NCBI GenBank assembly: GCA_034090805.1
Contig: JAXDRV010000014.1
Span: 1 to 59,587, forward strand
DNA from: Ornithomonoglobus_A sp034090805
Lineage (GTDB): Bacteria; Bacillota; Clostridia; UBA1381
Direction of reading: 5' to 3'
Length of the DNA stretch: 59,587 nt
Shown: piece by piece, positions 17,658-26,833 of the stretch
How the letters are laid out: each line of letters begins with the position of its first letter
How positions within the stretch are numbered: the stretch's first letter is position 1
Translations under genes and position numbers: made by a program
Notes under the pieces: model-generated
Database searches by the model: none
What the model saw: only the letters and a program-made list of their open reading frames with translations
What the model was told of the DNA's origin: nothing

Positions 17658-18512
17658 ATGAAAAGGTTAAACATAACGGCGGTGCTTTTGGCGCTGATGA
17701 TTCTCTGCTCGTGCGGCAATGCCGGCAAAGTGCAGAAAAGCGATAAAATTTATACAACCTTTTATGCGATGTATGATTTCACACGTGAGATTGCCGGGGA
17801 TAAGCTGGAGGTCGTTCAGCTTGTGCCCTCCGGCAGCGGACCGCATGATTTTGAGCCGACTGCGGCGGCTATTGCCGATGTGACACATTCAAAGGCACTC
17901 GTTTACTGCGGCAGCGTTGATACATATATCGGCGGCATAAAGGACACTGCGGAAAAGGCGGGAGTGCGCACTCTTGATACCTCGGAGGGGATAGAGCTTG
18001 AGGACGGGGCAGATCCGCACGTATGGCTTTCGCCGGAAAACGCACTGCGGCAGTATACGGCAATATGCGGAATGCTGTGCGAAATCGATCCTGAAAACAG
18101 CGAATATTACAAGAGCCGCCTTGCTGCGGCGGGAGAGCGTATACGTGCGCTTGATTCGGAAATAAAGGAGCTTGCGGCGGCAGCGTCAAAGCATGATATT
18201 ATCGTGTCGCATCAGGCATATGCGTATTTGTGCCGTGATTTGGGCATAACGGCTCATGGGATAGAGGGCAGCGTCGGCGGCTCCGACCCTACGGCAAAGC
18301 ATATGGCTGAAACGGCGCAGCTTGCAAACGAGCTTGGAATAAAAATTATTTTCGCACAGAAAAACGAAAGCGACAAAACCGCAAGAGCACTTGCACGTGA
18401 AATAGGCGGCGATGTTCTGCTGCTTGATCCGTTTGAATCGGACACGGGTACGGGCAGTTACTTTGACGTAATGAATATGAACATACAGGCATTGGGAACG
18501 GCGTTAAAATAA
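17658..18512 (+). CDS. znuA: Zinc-type ABC transporter substrate-binding lipoprotein
   Basis: Cluster A-I metal-binding lipoprotein, 284 residues. The signal peptide ends in the lipobox ILCSC with Cys19 as lipid anchor. Metal ligands are His63 (GPHDFEP), His121 (DPHVWLSP) and His185 (SHQAYAYL), plus an acidic residue near the C terminus. Three histidines favour zinc over manganese. The His-rich loop of many ZnuA proteins is missing. It leads the A-C-B transporter genes and lies 24 nt after polA. Confidence 0.88.
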   Translation: MKRLNITAVLLALMILCSCGNAGKVQKSDKIYTTFYAMYDFTREIAGDKLEVVQLVPSGSGPHDFEPTAAAIADVTHSKALVYCGSVDTYIGGIKDTAEKAGVRTLDTSEGIELEDGADPHVWLSPENALRQYTAICGMLCEIDPENSEYYKSRLAAAGERIRALDSEIKELAAAASKHDIIVSHQAYAYLCRDLGITAHGIEGSVGGSDPTAKHMAETAQLANELGIKIIFAQKNESDKTARALAREIGGDVLLLDPFESDTGTGSYFDVMNMNIQALGTALK

Positions 18513-19259
18513 ATGGAAAACAAATCAGAAATATTAAGAATAGACGGGCTGTATTTTGATTACAGCGACACGTCCGTGCTTAAGGACGTAAATCTCACTC
18601 TTTACAAGGGTGATTTCCTCGGAATAATCGGCTCAAACGGAGCGGGAAAATCAACGCTCATCAAGCTTATTCTCGGAAAGCTGCCGTATTACAAGGGCAG
18701 CATATATCTGTTCGGAACGGATATAAAAAAGAAGCTGCCGAGGGATAAAATCGGCTACGTATCGCAGAAAGCGAACGCATTTAATACCTCATTCCCGGCA
18801 ACGGTGAGGGAGGTTGTGACGGCGAATCTTTATTCCAAATCGGGATTCATGAAAAGAAGCTGTCGTGACAGCGAGCAGCGTCTTAAAAAGGCGCTTGAAA
18901 GTGTCGGCATGGAGGGTGCGGAGGATAAGCTTATCGGCAGGCTGTCGGGCGGTCAGCAGCAGCGTGTCTTTATTGCAAGAGCACTCATTTCAGAGCCGGA
19001 GCTGCTGCTTATGGACGAGCCGACGGTAGGCGTTGATTCGCAGTCGGTTAATGCGATAATGGAGCTTATTTCGGAGCTTAACCGGCAGGGGATAACGATA
19101 GTTATGACGAATCATGATACCCCCACACTCGTGGAGGCGGCGTCAAAGCTTCTGATATTCTGTTCTCATGGAAACGGCGAGTTTGTCGACAGAAAGGGGC
19201 TGACGATTGAGCAGATCAATCAGATATATGCCGGAAAAAGAAAGCATAACCATAAATAA
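18513..19259 (+). CDS. znuC: Zinc-type ABC transporter ATP-binding protein
   Basis: ABC ATPase of 248 residues that powers the importer. Walker A is GSNGAGKST (about 40-48), signature LSGGQQQ (144-150), Walker B LLLMDEP (165-171), and the switch His is in TNHD. Its ATG directly abuts the TAA of the binding-protein gene, so translation is coupled. The sequence fits the Zn/Mn family (ZnuC/AdcC/MntB). A short charged tail replaces any extra domain. Confidence 0.9.
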   Translation: MENKSEILRIDGLYFDYSDTSVLKDVNLTLYKGDFLGIIGSNGAGKSTLIKLILGKLPYYKGSIYLFGTDIKKKLPRDKIGYVSQKANAFNTSFPATVREVVTANLYSKSGFMKRSCRDSEQRLKKALESVGMEGAEDKLIGRLSGGQQQRVFIARALISEPELLLMDEPTVGVDSQSVNAIMELISELNRQGITIVMTNHDTPTLVEAASKLLIFCSHGNGEFVDRKGLTIEQINQIYAGKRKHNHK

Positions 19260-19285
19260 TCAGGCGAAAGGAGTTATCGCTCATA

Positions 19286-20083
19286 ATGGACAATATATTT
19301 GCGTATGATTTTATGATACGTGCCCTGATTGCTGCGGCTCTTATAGGGATAATCGCTCCCTGTATAGGTACAACGATAGTGTTAAAGCGGCTGAGCGCAA
19401 TAGGCGATGCTACGTCACATTCCGCACTTGCCGGAATTGCCGCCGGGCTTATGATAGGAATACATCCTGTTCTGGGTGCTGTGATATTTTCCGCAGCGGC
19501 GGTGCTGGGCATTGAGCTTATGAGAAAAGCGTTTAAAAATTATTCGGAGATAGCTACGGTAATCATCATGTCGATAGGTATAGGCCTGACGGCGGTGCTG
19601 TCGGGATTTGTAAGCAGTGCGGCAGACCTGAACAGCTTTATGTTCGGCTCGATAGTGGCAATTACGGATTTTGAAATGATAATGACAATAGCCTTAAGTG
19701 CGGCGGTGATAGTCGTCACGATGGTTTTGTACAGGGAGCTGTTTTACATAGCCTTTGACGAGGAGGCGGCGGAGCTTGCCGGAGTACCTGTCAGGGGTGT
19801 GAATATCGTAATAATGCTGCTGACGGCGGTGACGGTGTCGGTTGCGTCAAGAATTGTGGGTGCGCTGATGATTTCCTCACTGCTCGTTATACCGACGGCG
19901 TGTGCAATGCTTATCGGTAAAAGCTATAAAAAGACGATGATAGGCTCGGTGGTATTCGGCGAGATATTCACCATAGGTGGGCTTGCTGCATCGTTTTACC
20001 TTGACGTAAGACCGGGCGGCAGCATAGTCCTGTTCGGTGCGGCGGTGCTGATAATATTGATGATAGCCGCAAAAAGAGAATAG
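19286..20083 (+). CDS. znuB: Zinc-type ABC transporter permease
   Basis: ABC-3 family membrane permease of 265 residues with eight or nine predicted helices. The coupling region is AAELAGVPVRGVNIVIMLL and later family segments include SRIVGALMISSLLVIPTACA. It completes the uptake system with the preceding binding protein and ATPase. The start follows GAAAGGAG. A GC-rich hairpin lies just downstream (20098-20147). No Zur box was recognised. Confidence 0.9.
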   Translation: MDNIFAYDFMIRALIAAALIGIIAPCIGTTIVLKRLSAIGDATSHSALAGIAAGLMIGIHPVLGAVIFSAAAVLGIELMRKAFKNYSEIATVIIMSIGIGLTAVLSGFVSSAADLNSFMFGSIVAITDFEMIMTIALSAAVIVVTMVLYRELFYIAFDEEAAELAGVPVRGVNIVIMLLTAVTVSVASRIVGALMISSLLVIPTACAMLIGKSYKKTMIGSVVFGEIFTIGGLAASFYLDVRPGGSIVLFGAAVLIILMIAAKRE

Positions 20084-20097
20084 TCGGAATGATAAAA

Positions 20098-20147
20098 ACG
20101 TCCCCGTCGGCATAGGTGCTTTTGCATTAATGCTGTCACGGGGATGT
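20098..20147 (+). terminator. Hairpin after the zinc importer genes
   Basis: Arms ACGTCCCCGT (20098-20107) and ACGGGGATGT (20138-20147, one G-U pair) enclose a second small palindrome, GCATTAATGC. Only a weak T-run follows, so termination is likely but not certain. Confidence 0.5.
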
Positions 20148-20213
20148 GTTATTGCAGGGTAAAAATGTACAAAAAGGAAACTGATGAATTAATTAGTTTA
20201 GTCATTTCAATTA

Positions 20214-20242
20214 TTGACTTTAAATCATGAATATGATAATAT
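20214..20242 (+). promoter_or_regulatory. Probable promoter of hom-thrB-lysC
   Basis: TTGACT (20214-20219), 17-nt spacer, TAATAT (20237-20242), giving a leader of about 50 nt. No T-box or amino-acid riboswitch was recognised between 20084 and 20296. Confidence 0.55.
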
Positions 20243-20296
20243 ATAACATTGAAAAAAGTTTTTTTGCATTAATTATATTGACAGGAGGAAAAAGGA

Positions 20297-21505
20297 ATGG
20301 CAAAAGTTGCAATCATGGGCTTTGGAACTGTGGGCAGCGGCGTTTATGAAATCGTTGCTCAAAACAGCGAAAAGCTCTGCCGCAATACCTACGGCGAAGA
20401 GATAGACGTCAAGTACATTCTTGACATCAGAGACTTCGGCGACCATCCCCAAAAGGAGCTTTTTACAAAAAGCTTTGACGACATTTTAAACGATGATGAA
20501 GTTACAGTCGTTGCGGAAACAATGGGCGGACTGCATCCGGCATATGAGTTTACAAAAAGTCTGTTGCTTGCGGGCAAAAGCGTTGTAACCTCGAACAAGG
20601 AGCTGGTTGCCACCTACGGTACGGAGCTTTTGGCGATAGCTGCGGAAAAGAACGTGAATTATATGTTTGAGGCGAGCGTCGGAGGAGGTATTCCCGTTAT
20701 CCGTCCGCTGCACCAGGATCTTACCGCAAATAAAATAACACGTATTGCAGGTATATTGAACGGAACAACGAACTATATCCTTTACCAGATGTTCACAAAC
20801 GACCGTCCGTTTAATACGGCTCTTGCGGACGCACAGGCAAAGGGTTATGCCGAAAAGAATCCCGCAGCGGATATTGAAGGACACGATGCGTGCCGCAAAA
20901 TTGCCATTCTTGCATCGCTTGCTTCGGGTTGTGAAGTCGATTACCGTGATATTGAAACGGAGGGTATCGTAAATATCACTCTTGATGACGTAAAATATGC
21001 GGAGCAGCTTGACAGCGTAATTAAGCTTATTGGCTATGCCTCATTCAAGGAGGACGGAAAGATATATTCGACAGTAAGTCCGATGCTTATCAAAAATTCA
21101 AGTCCCCTTTCGGGAGTTGACGATGTGTTCAATGCCATCATGGTAACGGGCAACTGCGTAGGAAATCTGATGTTCTACGGTGCGGGAGCGGGAAAGCTTC
21201 CGACAGCGTCGGCGGTTGTTGCGGACGTGGTTGACTGCGTAAGACACAGAGAGCGTGCAAAGCGTTATGTTTGGGAAAAGCAGCCGGGAAATATCATGGC
21301 GTCAAAGGACGATGAGCAATTTGCGTATTTTGTAAGAACGAACGCATCGTTTGAAGAGGCAGAGCGGGTTTTCGGCGGAATCAACACGCTTGAGCCGAGA
21401 AACGGCGAGTGCGCATTTATTACGGAAAAGCTGACCGGAACGCAGATAGAGGAAAAGCTTGCGGCTCTCGGCTCGATAATAACATCGATCAGGGTGCTTA
21501 ACTGA
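20297..21505 (+). CDS. hom: Homoserine dehydrogenase
   Basis: NAD(P)-dependent enzyme, 402 residues, that reduces aspartate semialdehyde to homoserine for threonine and methionine. The Rossmann motif GFGTVGSGVYEI lies at the N terminus. The catalytic region follows, with NGTTNYILYQM and AQAKGYAEKNPAADIEGHDA. The last 80 residues have the ACT-like fold seen in feedback-regulated forms. AGGAGGAAAAAGG precedes the ATG. Its TGA overlaps the thrB ATG by one base. Confidence 0.96.
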   Translation: MAKVAIMGFGTVGSGVYEIVAQNSEKLCRNTYGEEIDVKYILDIRDFGDHPQKELFTKSFDDILNDDEVTVVAETMGGLHPAYEFTKSLLLAGKSVVTSNKELVATYGTELLAIAAEKNVNYMFEASVGGGIPVIRPLHQDLTANKITRIAGILNGTTNYILYQMFTNDRPFNTALADAQAKGYAEKNPAADIEGHDACRKIAILASLASGCEVDYRDIETEGIVNITLDDVKYAEQLDSVIKLIGYASFKEDGKIYSTVSPMLIKNSSPLSGVDDVFNAIMVTGNCVGNLMFYGAGAGKLPTASAVVADVVDCVRHRERAKRYVWEKQPGNIMASKDDEQFAYFVRTNASFEEAERVFGGINTLEPRNGECAFITEKLTGTQIEEKLAALGSIITSIRVLN

Positions 21506-22401
21506 TGGTAAGAGTAAGGGTTCCGGCAACAAGCGCCAACATGGGCGCGGGCTTTGACACTCTGGGAATAGCTCTTAACCTCTATAACCGCCTTGAAATT
21601 TCCGAAATACCCTCCGGGCTTGATATACGAGTTGTCAATGAGTCGGATTACATTCCGCAGGACGAGCGCAATCTCATATACCGTGCGATGTCGGTGGTAT
21701 TTGACGAAACGGGCTACAGACCGACGGGACTGAGAATTGTACAGAACAGCGCAATCCCGATGACGAGAGGCTTAGGCAGCAGCAGTGCCTGTATAATAGG
21801 CGGTATGCTTGCGGCAAACGTATTGTCCGGGAGAAAGCTCCCGTACAGCCGTATTATGGATCTGGCAGCGGAGATGGAGGGGCATCCCGATAACGTGGGA
21901 CCTGCGCTTTACGGCGGCTTCTGCGTTTCGCTGATGTCCGGCGGCAAAACGATAGTTCACAGCACAAAAATACGTCCGCATATAAAATTTGCGGTGATGA
22001 TACCCGATTATTTCGTAATGACGAAAAAATCCAGGAGCGTCCTGCCGCAGAGTGTTCCGTTTGAGGATGCGGTGTTTAATGTATCGCACGCTTCGATTTT
22101 GCAGGCGGCGATGATTTCGGGGGACACCTCGCAGCTAAGGCTCGGTGTTCAGGACAGACTGCATCAGCAGTACAGACGTGAATATATAGACGGACTTGAC
22201 GAAATATTTGAAAAGACGTATTCCGCAGGCTCATGCGGAACGTATCTCAGCGGCTCCGGACCTACGATACTGTCGTTCCTTGACGGAAACTATGGCAGCT
22301 TCAAGGCGGAGATGGAGAGATTTTTTGAAACAAATTCCCATAGCTGGAAATGCCGTATTCTCGACATTGACAACGTGGGAGCCGTTGTGTCGGAGGTATG
22401 A
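21505..22401 (+). CDS. thrB: Homoserine kinase
   Basis: GHMP kinase of 298 residues that phosphorylates homoserine on the way to threonine. The N-terminal VPATSANMGAGFDTLG and the ATP loop PMTRGLGSSSACIIGG are diagnostic; the C-terminal SGSGPTILSF completes the fold. TGATG overlap with hom gives translational coupling. Threonine synthase is not nearby. Confidence 0.96.
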   Translation: MVRVRVPATSANMGAGFDTLGIALNLYNRLEISEIPSGLDIRVVNESDYIPQDERNLIYRAMSVVFDETGYRPTGLRIVQNSAIPMTRGLGSSSACIIGGMLAANVLSGRKLPYSRIMDLAAEMEGHPDNVGPALYGGFCVSLMSGGKTIVHSTKIRPHIKFAVMIPDYFVMTKKSRSVLPQSVPFEDAVFNVSHASILQAAMISGDTSQLRLGVQDRLHQQYRREYIDGLDEIFEKTYSAGSCGTYLSGSGPTILSFLDGNYGSFKAEMERFFETNSHSWKCRILDIDNVGAVVSEV

Positions 22402-22441
22402 CAGGCGGGGAATAAAGAATATTTGAAAGGATGAGTAACCA

Positions 22442-23647
22442 ATGGGACTGATAGTTCAAAAATACGGCGGAACCTCGGTAAGGGACGCCGAAAGAGTTAT
22501 GAACGTTGCAAGACGCATAACGGATACGTATAAAGCGGGAAATTCTGTTGTTGTTGCAGTTTCCGCACAGGGCGACACGACAGACGATTTAATAGAAAAA
22601 GCAAAGGAAATCAACGAAAATCCCTCAAAAAGAGAGATGGATATGCTCCTTGCAACGGGAGAGCAAATATCAATATCGCTGCTTGCAATGGCAATAGAAA
22701 AGCTCGGTTATCCGGTAGTTTCGCTGACCGGCTGGCAGGCAGGCTTTAAGACCGATTCGCATTACGGTTCGGCAAGAATAAATACGATAGATACAGAGCG
22801 CATCAAGACGGAGCTTGACAGAAAGCGCATAGTCATAGTCGCAGGCTTCCAGGGACTGAATAAGTACGATGATATAACAACACTCGGAAGAGGCGGCTCG
22901 GACACATCGGCGGTTGCGCTTGCGGCGGCACTGAATGCGGAGCTGTGCGAAATATACACGGACGTTGACGGAGTGTACACGGCAGATCCGCGATTTGTAA
23001 AGAACGCATACAAGCTTGACGATATTTCGTATGACGAAATGCTTGAGCTTGCATCGCTCGGCGCAAACGTGCTTCATAACAGAAGCGTGGAAATGGCTAA
23101 AAAATACAACGTAAAATTATCTGTAAGATCCAGCTTAAATAATAACGAAGGAACATATGTCAAGGAGGTAGAGCAAGTGGAAAAGATGTTGGTAAGAGGC
23201 GTAACGAGAGATAACGACTGCGCAAGAGTAGCACTTTGCGGCGTGGAGGATACACCGGGAAAGGCGTTCCAGGTATTCAGTATGCTGGCAAAGCACGGAA
23301 TAAGTGTTGACCTTATTATCCAGTCAATCGGAAACGGAGTTAAGAAGGATATAGCCTTTACCGTTACGGAGGGTGACCTTGACGAGGTTCTCAAGCTGAT
23401 AAAAGAGCATAACAGCATGATAAAGGCTGATGAGGTTAAGTCGACAAAGGACGTTTCAAAGGTATCGATTGTCGGTGCGGGTATGGTAAACAATTCGGGA
23501 GTTGCCGCAAAGATGTTTGAGGCGCTGTCCGACGCACATATTAATATTAACATGATAGCTACCTCGGAAATCAAGGTTTCCGTTTTGGTTGACAGAAAGG
23601 ACGCCGAAAGAGCGGTAGTTGCAATACACGATAAATTCTTGAAGTAA
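22442..23647 (+). CDS. lysC: Aspartate kinase (lysC/ask), with a probable internal start
   Basis: First enzyme of the aspartate family pathway, 401 residues. The kinase core begins VQKYGGTSVRD and has GRGGSDTSAVALAAAL; two ACT domains occupy about 255-401. Inside the gene, AAGGAGG (23162-23168) lies 8 nt before an in-frame GTG (23177, codon 246). This would yield a separate 156-residue ACT-only beta subunit. From memory, Bacillus subtilis aspartokinase II also makes an alpha/beta pair from an internal start at about codon 246. A strong terminator follows (23656-23709). Confidence 0.95.
   Translation: MGLIVQKYGGTSVRDAERVMNVARRITDTYKAGNSVVVAVSAQGDTTDDLIEKAKEINENPSKREMDMLLATGEQISISLLAMAIEKLGYPVVSLTGWQAGFKTDSHYGSARINTIDTERIKTELDRKRIVIVAGFQGLNKYDDITTLGRGGSDTSAVALAAALNAELCEIYTDVDGVYTADPRFVKNAYKLDDISYDEMLELASLGANVLHNRSVEMAKKYNVKLSVRSSLNNNEGTYVKEVEQVEKMLVRGVTRDNDCARVALCGVEDTPGKAFQVFSMLAKHGISVDLIIQSIGNGVKKDIAFTVTEGDLDEVLKLIKEHNSMIKADEVKSTKDVSKVSIVGAGMVNNSGVAAKMFEALSDAHININMIATSEIKVSVLVDRKDAERAVVAIHDKFLK
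23162..23179 (+). promoter_or_regulatory. Internal ribosome binding site and GTG start in lysC
   Basis: AAGGAGG (23162-23168), 8-nt spacing, GTG (23177-23179) in the lysC frame; a second in-frame ATG follows at 23186. The site is as strong as the real gene starts around it and sits exactly between the kinase and ACT domains. Confidence 0.7.
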
Positions 23648-23655
23648 ATATCGGT

Positions 23656-23713
23656 AAACCACAAGGGAGTGGCGAGTGGAGTCAGGTCGTCTGTGTACCC
23701 TTGTGGTTTTTAG
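23656..23713 (+). terminator. Rho-independent terminator after lysC
   Basis: Twelve-base perfect stem, AAACCACAAGGG (23656-23667) with its complement (23698-23709), followed by T residues. The 30-nt loop may be further structured. Confidence 0.85.
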
Positions 23714-23735
23714 GTTTTAAGCAGATACGGGGGAT

Positions 23736-24470
23736 ATGATGGAAGATAAAATTATAGGGCGCAATCCCGTGCTTGAGGCAATAAAGAGCGGGCGTCCGAT
23801 AGATAAAATTCTTATAAAAAAGGGACGTCCCGAAGGCTCGCTTACCGCAATCATAAAAAAGGCGAAGGATGCGGGACTTGTAATACAGGAGGCGGATCAC
23901 CGTAAGCTTGACGCAGTAGCGGAGGGCGGAAATCATCAAGGTATTATAGCTTATGTAAGTCCTTACGAATACAGCAGTGTCAAGGATATACTTGCTTCAG
24001 CGCATGAAAAGGGCGAGCCGCCGTTTGTGATAATATGCGACAGGATAACAGATCCGCATAATCTAGGAGCGATATTGAGGACGGCGAACTGTGCCGGTGC
24101 GCACGGAGTGATTATCCCGAAGCGCAGCAGCGTGGGTCTTAACGAAACGGTCGTAAAAACTGCGGCGGGAGCGGCGGAATATACCCCGGTTGCAAAGGTT
24201 ACAAATATAGCCTCGACAATAGAGGAGCTGAAAAAAGAGGGACTTTGGATAGCGGCGGCAGATATGGACGGTACGGAGTTGTATAAGGCGGATCTTACCG
24301 GTGCTCTCGGCATTGTTATAGGCAGCGAGGGCGAGGGGATAGGCAGACTCGTCAAGGAGCGGTGCGACTTTACGGTCAGCATACCGATGACCGGCAATAT
24401 AAACTCTTTGAACGCATCTGTTGCGGCCGGAGTTATAATGTATGAGGCGCTCAGACAGCGCAGAAAATAA
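23736..24470 (+). CDS. rlmB: 23S rRNA (guanosine-2'-O)-methyltransferase RlmB
   Basis: SPOUT-class RNA methyltransferase of 244 residues, predicted to methylate G2251 in the peptidyl-transferase P loop. The N-terminal substrate-binding domain starts GRNPVLEAIKSG. The knotted SpoU domain has NLGAILRTANCAGAHGVIIP, GSEGEGIGRLV and NSLNASVAAGVIMYEALR. ATG at 23736 and 23739 are both usable. TrmH-type relatives lack this N-terminal domain. A possible link with Mini-III RNase or cysS, usual elsewhere, is absent here. Confidence 0.92.
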   Translation: MMEDKIIGRNPVLEAIKSGRPIDKILIKKGRPEGSLTAIIKKAKDAGLVIQEADHRKLDAVAEGGNHQGIIAYVSPYEYSSVKDILASAHEKGEPPFVIICDRITDPHNLGAILRTANCAGAHGVIIPKRSSVGLNETVVKTAAGAAEYTPVAKVTNIASTIEELKKEGLWIAAADMDGTELYKADLTGALGIVIGSEGEGIGRLVKERCDFTVSIPMTGNINSLNASVAAGVIMYEALRQRRK

Positions 24471-24504
24471 AGCCCAAAATAGGTAATTGAGGAATGATGG
24501 TTTG

Positions 24505-24591
24505 GGATTTGAGAGTATTTTTGAGTTTATTCGTACTCAAACATCCCTTGCGGTAACTCGTCCGAACAAACTCAAAAACACTATTAAATCC
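24505..24591. repeat. Imperfect inverted repeat in the rlmB-ACT gap
   Basis: The 303-nt gap 24471-24773 has no gene. It holds 24-nt arms (24505-24528 and 24568-24591; about 20 of 24 pairs) around a 39-nt loop. Further on (about 24674-24697) is a GC-rich hairpin, GGGGCGG/CCGCCCC. Neither is followed by a good T-run. They resemble dispersed extragenic palindromes. Confidence 0.6.
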
Positions 24592-24773
24592 TACAAGCTG
24601 TTATGTATTTGGTAGAATTTGTGTTGTTTATGATTGAGTTTCGGCGAGTTCCGAGCGAGAGCGAGGGTGTGTAGGGGCGGTGTCCCTGCCGCCCCGTCAT
24701 CAGAAATATCTCAAATGCCTAAGAAATTTTACTTTTCGCAATAACATTAAAGATACCGAAAGGAGTTATAATT

Positions 24774-25043
24774 ATGAAAGCGGTTGTTACGGTGGTAGGA
24801 AAGGACACGAAGGGAATAATTGCCAAGGTCAGCACGGCGCTGTTTGAGGCAGATGTAAACATTCTCGATATTTCGCAGACGATCATGCAGGATTTGTTCA
24901 CGATGATTATGCTTGTGGACTGCGGAGATTCCGAATACACCATTTCCGATATAAACGATAAGCTGCAAAAGACGGCTGAGGAAATGGGAATGTCGATAAG
25001 AGTGCAGAGAGAGGATATTTTCTCATCAATGCACAAGGTATGA
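24774..25043 (+). CDS. ACT domain protein, UPF0237 family
   Basis: 89 residues forming a single ACT domain (VVGKDTKGIIAKVSTALFE, then LDISQTIMQDLFTMIMLVD), as in UPF0237. Such stand-alone ACT proteins are thought to bind small ligands, often amino acids; the ligand here is unknown. It starts after GAAAGGAG. It stands 25 nt before the UPF0210 gene, the standard pairing in Firmicutes and a sign of shared function. Confidence 0.9.
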   Translation: MKAVVTVVGKDTKGIIAKVSTALFEADVNILDISQTIMQDLFTMIMLVDCGDSEYTISDINDKLQKTAEEMGMSIRVQREDIFSSMHKV

Positions 25044-25068
25044 TTTTGTGAGGTAAAAGGAGAACAGC

Positions 25069-26436
25069 ATGATTAACCCGTTTGAAGTTATAGAAACTAT
25101 CAATATGATAGACAGGGAAAACCTTGATATAAGAACAATAACAATGGGTATTTCCTTAAAAAGCTGCGCACACCCCGATGTGGACGTTGTGTGCAAAAAG
25201 GTATACGATAAAATAACATCTTATGCAAAGGATCTTGTAAAGGTCGGCGAGGATATTGAAAAGCAGTACGGTATACCTATCGTAAATAAAAGAATCTCGG
25301 TAACTCCGGCTGCGACGCTCATAGACGCACTCGATAAGCCGGATATTGACAAGGCGGTCAAAATCGCAAAGGCTCTCGACAGTGCCGCAAAGGCGTGCGG
25401 AGTGAATTTTATAGGCGGATATTCGGCACTTGTACATAAAGGCTACACAAACGGCGAAAGAATATTGATACAGTCCATTCCGTATGCGCTTTCGCAGACG
25501 GATATTGTATGCTCAAGCGTGAACATAGGCTCAACCCGTGCCGGAATAAATATGGATGCGGTAAAGGAAATGGGACTTATCATAAAAAAGGCCGCCGAGC
25601 TTACAAAGGATACTCAGGGCTTTGCCTGCGCAAAGCTTGTGGTGTTCTGCAATGCGGTTGAGGATAACCCGTTCATGGCGGGAGCGTTCCTCGGCGAGGG
25701 CGAGGGTGAATGTGTTATAAATGTAGGCGTTTCCGGCCCCGGCGTTGTAAAGTGCGCTCTTGAAAAGGTAAAGGGAGCGGATTTCGGCGTTGTTGCCGAA
25801 ACAATCAAAAAGACGGCATTTAAGATAACGAGAATGGGACAGCTTGTGGCTCAGGAGGCTTCAAGACGTCTTGAGGTGCCGTTCGGAATTGTGGATTTAT
25901 CGCTTGCACCCACGCCTGCCGTAGGTGACAGCGTTGCATATATACTTGAGGAAATGGGACTTGAAAAATGCGGAATGCACGGAACAACGGCAGCTCTTGC
26001 GCTGCTTAACGATGCGGTCAAAAAGGGCGGAGTTATGGCATCGGGGTATGTCGGAGGTCTTAGCGGAGCGTTCATTCCCGTTTCGGAGGACGCAGGCATG
26101 ATAGCGGCTGCAAAGAGCGGTGCGCTTTCCATAGAAAAGCTTGAGGCGATGACGTGCGTATGCTCTGTGGGACTTGACATGATAGTAATCCCCGGAGATA
26201 CACCCGCATCGGTAATATCGGCGATAATAGCCGATGAGGCGGCAATAGGAATGGTAAACACCAAAACCACAGCCGTAAGAATAATACCGGCTCCCGGAGC
26301 AAAGGAGGGCGACGTTGTGGAATTTGGCGGACTTTTAGGTACGGGACCCGTTATGCCGGTAAGAAAATACGGCTGTGACGAGTTTATCGACAGAGGAGGA
26401 CGTATCCCGGCGCCGCTGCAAAGCTTGAAAAATTAA
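25069..26436 (+). CDS. UPF0210/PFL-family protein
   Basis: Conserved 455-residue cytoplasmic protein of the UPF0210 (DUF711) family, recognised by MINPFEVIETINMI, the HGTTAALALLNDAVKKGGVM region and GGRIPAPLQSLKN at the C terminus. Structurally these are distantly related to glycyl-radical (PFL-like) folds but lack a glycyl-radical loop. Function is unproven. Partnered with the upstream ACT protein and followed after 52 nt by the ATPase operon. Confidence 0.9.
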   Translation: MINPFEVIETINMIDRENLDIRTITMGISLKSCAHPDVDVVCKKVYDKITSYAKDLVKVGEDIEKQYGIPIVNKRISVTPAATLIDALDKPDIDKAVKIAKALDSAAKACGVNFIGGYSALVHKGYTNGERILIQSIPYALSQTDIVCSSVNIGSTRAGINMDAVKEMGLIIKKAAELTKDTQGFACAKLVVFCNAVEDNPFMAGAFLGEGEGECVINVGVSGPGVVKCALEKVKGADFGVVAETIKKTAFKITRMGQLVAQEASRRLEVPFGIVDLSLAPTPAVGDSVAYILEEMGLEKCGMHGTTAALALLNDAVKKGGVMASGYVGGLSGAFIPVSEDAGMIAAAKSGALSIEKLEAMTCVCSVGLDMIVIPGDTPASVISAIIADEAAIGMVNTKTTAVRIIPAPGAKEGDVVEFGGLLGTGPVMPVRKYGCDEFIDRGGRIPAPLQSLKN

Positions 26437-26488
26437 CGGAGATATTCGTTAATTTATATATAATTTTAATTAAGGGAGGTTTTGTATC

Positions 26489-26800
26489 ATGGAGGATCTG
26501 ATATTGAAAATCATCGATATCGAGGACCGTGCACAGGAGGTCATCAAAGATGCAAAAAAAGCCCGAAACGAGCTTGACCAAAACATCGATGATGAAACAA
26601 AAAAGCTCCATCGCAGCATTAAAAATAAAGCAACAGCCAAAAGCGAAGCGATAAAGGAAACGGAATTAAAAGATGCCGATTCAAAATGCGAAGCGATAGC
26701 AGCCGATTCTCACAGGCAGGTTGAGGCACTCGACCGAAAATATGAGGAAAATAAGGATGCTTGGATTGACCAAATTGTAAATAATATAATTGGCAGTTAA
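26489..26800 (+). CDS. V-type ATPase peripheral-stalk subunit (G/H-like)
   Basis: 103-residue, almost wholly charged coiled coil (AQEVIKDAKKARNELDQNID, then KNKATAKSEAIKETELKDAD). Length, helix content and place as first gene of the A/V-ATPase operon fit the G (or archaeal H) subunit, which pairs with subunit E to form the stator stalk. Sequence alone is low-complexity, so position carries much of the call. GGGAGG lies before the ATG. Confidence 0.75.
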   Translation: MEDLILKIIDIEDRAQEVIKDAKKARNELDQNIDDETKKLHRSIKNKATAKSEAIKETELKDADSKCEAIAADSHRQVEALDRKYEENKDAWIDQIVNNIIGS

Positions 26801-26833
26801 GCGAGCTTAACTTTTTAAAGGAGTCATGGTCAT

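Noticed and set aside
20084..20296. T-box or amino-acid riboswitch before hom
   Set aside because: The transcribed leader would be only about 50 nt and has no T-box sequence or anti-terminator.
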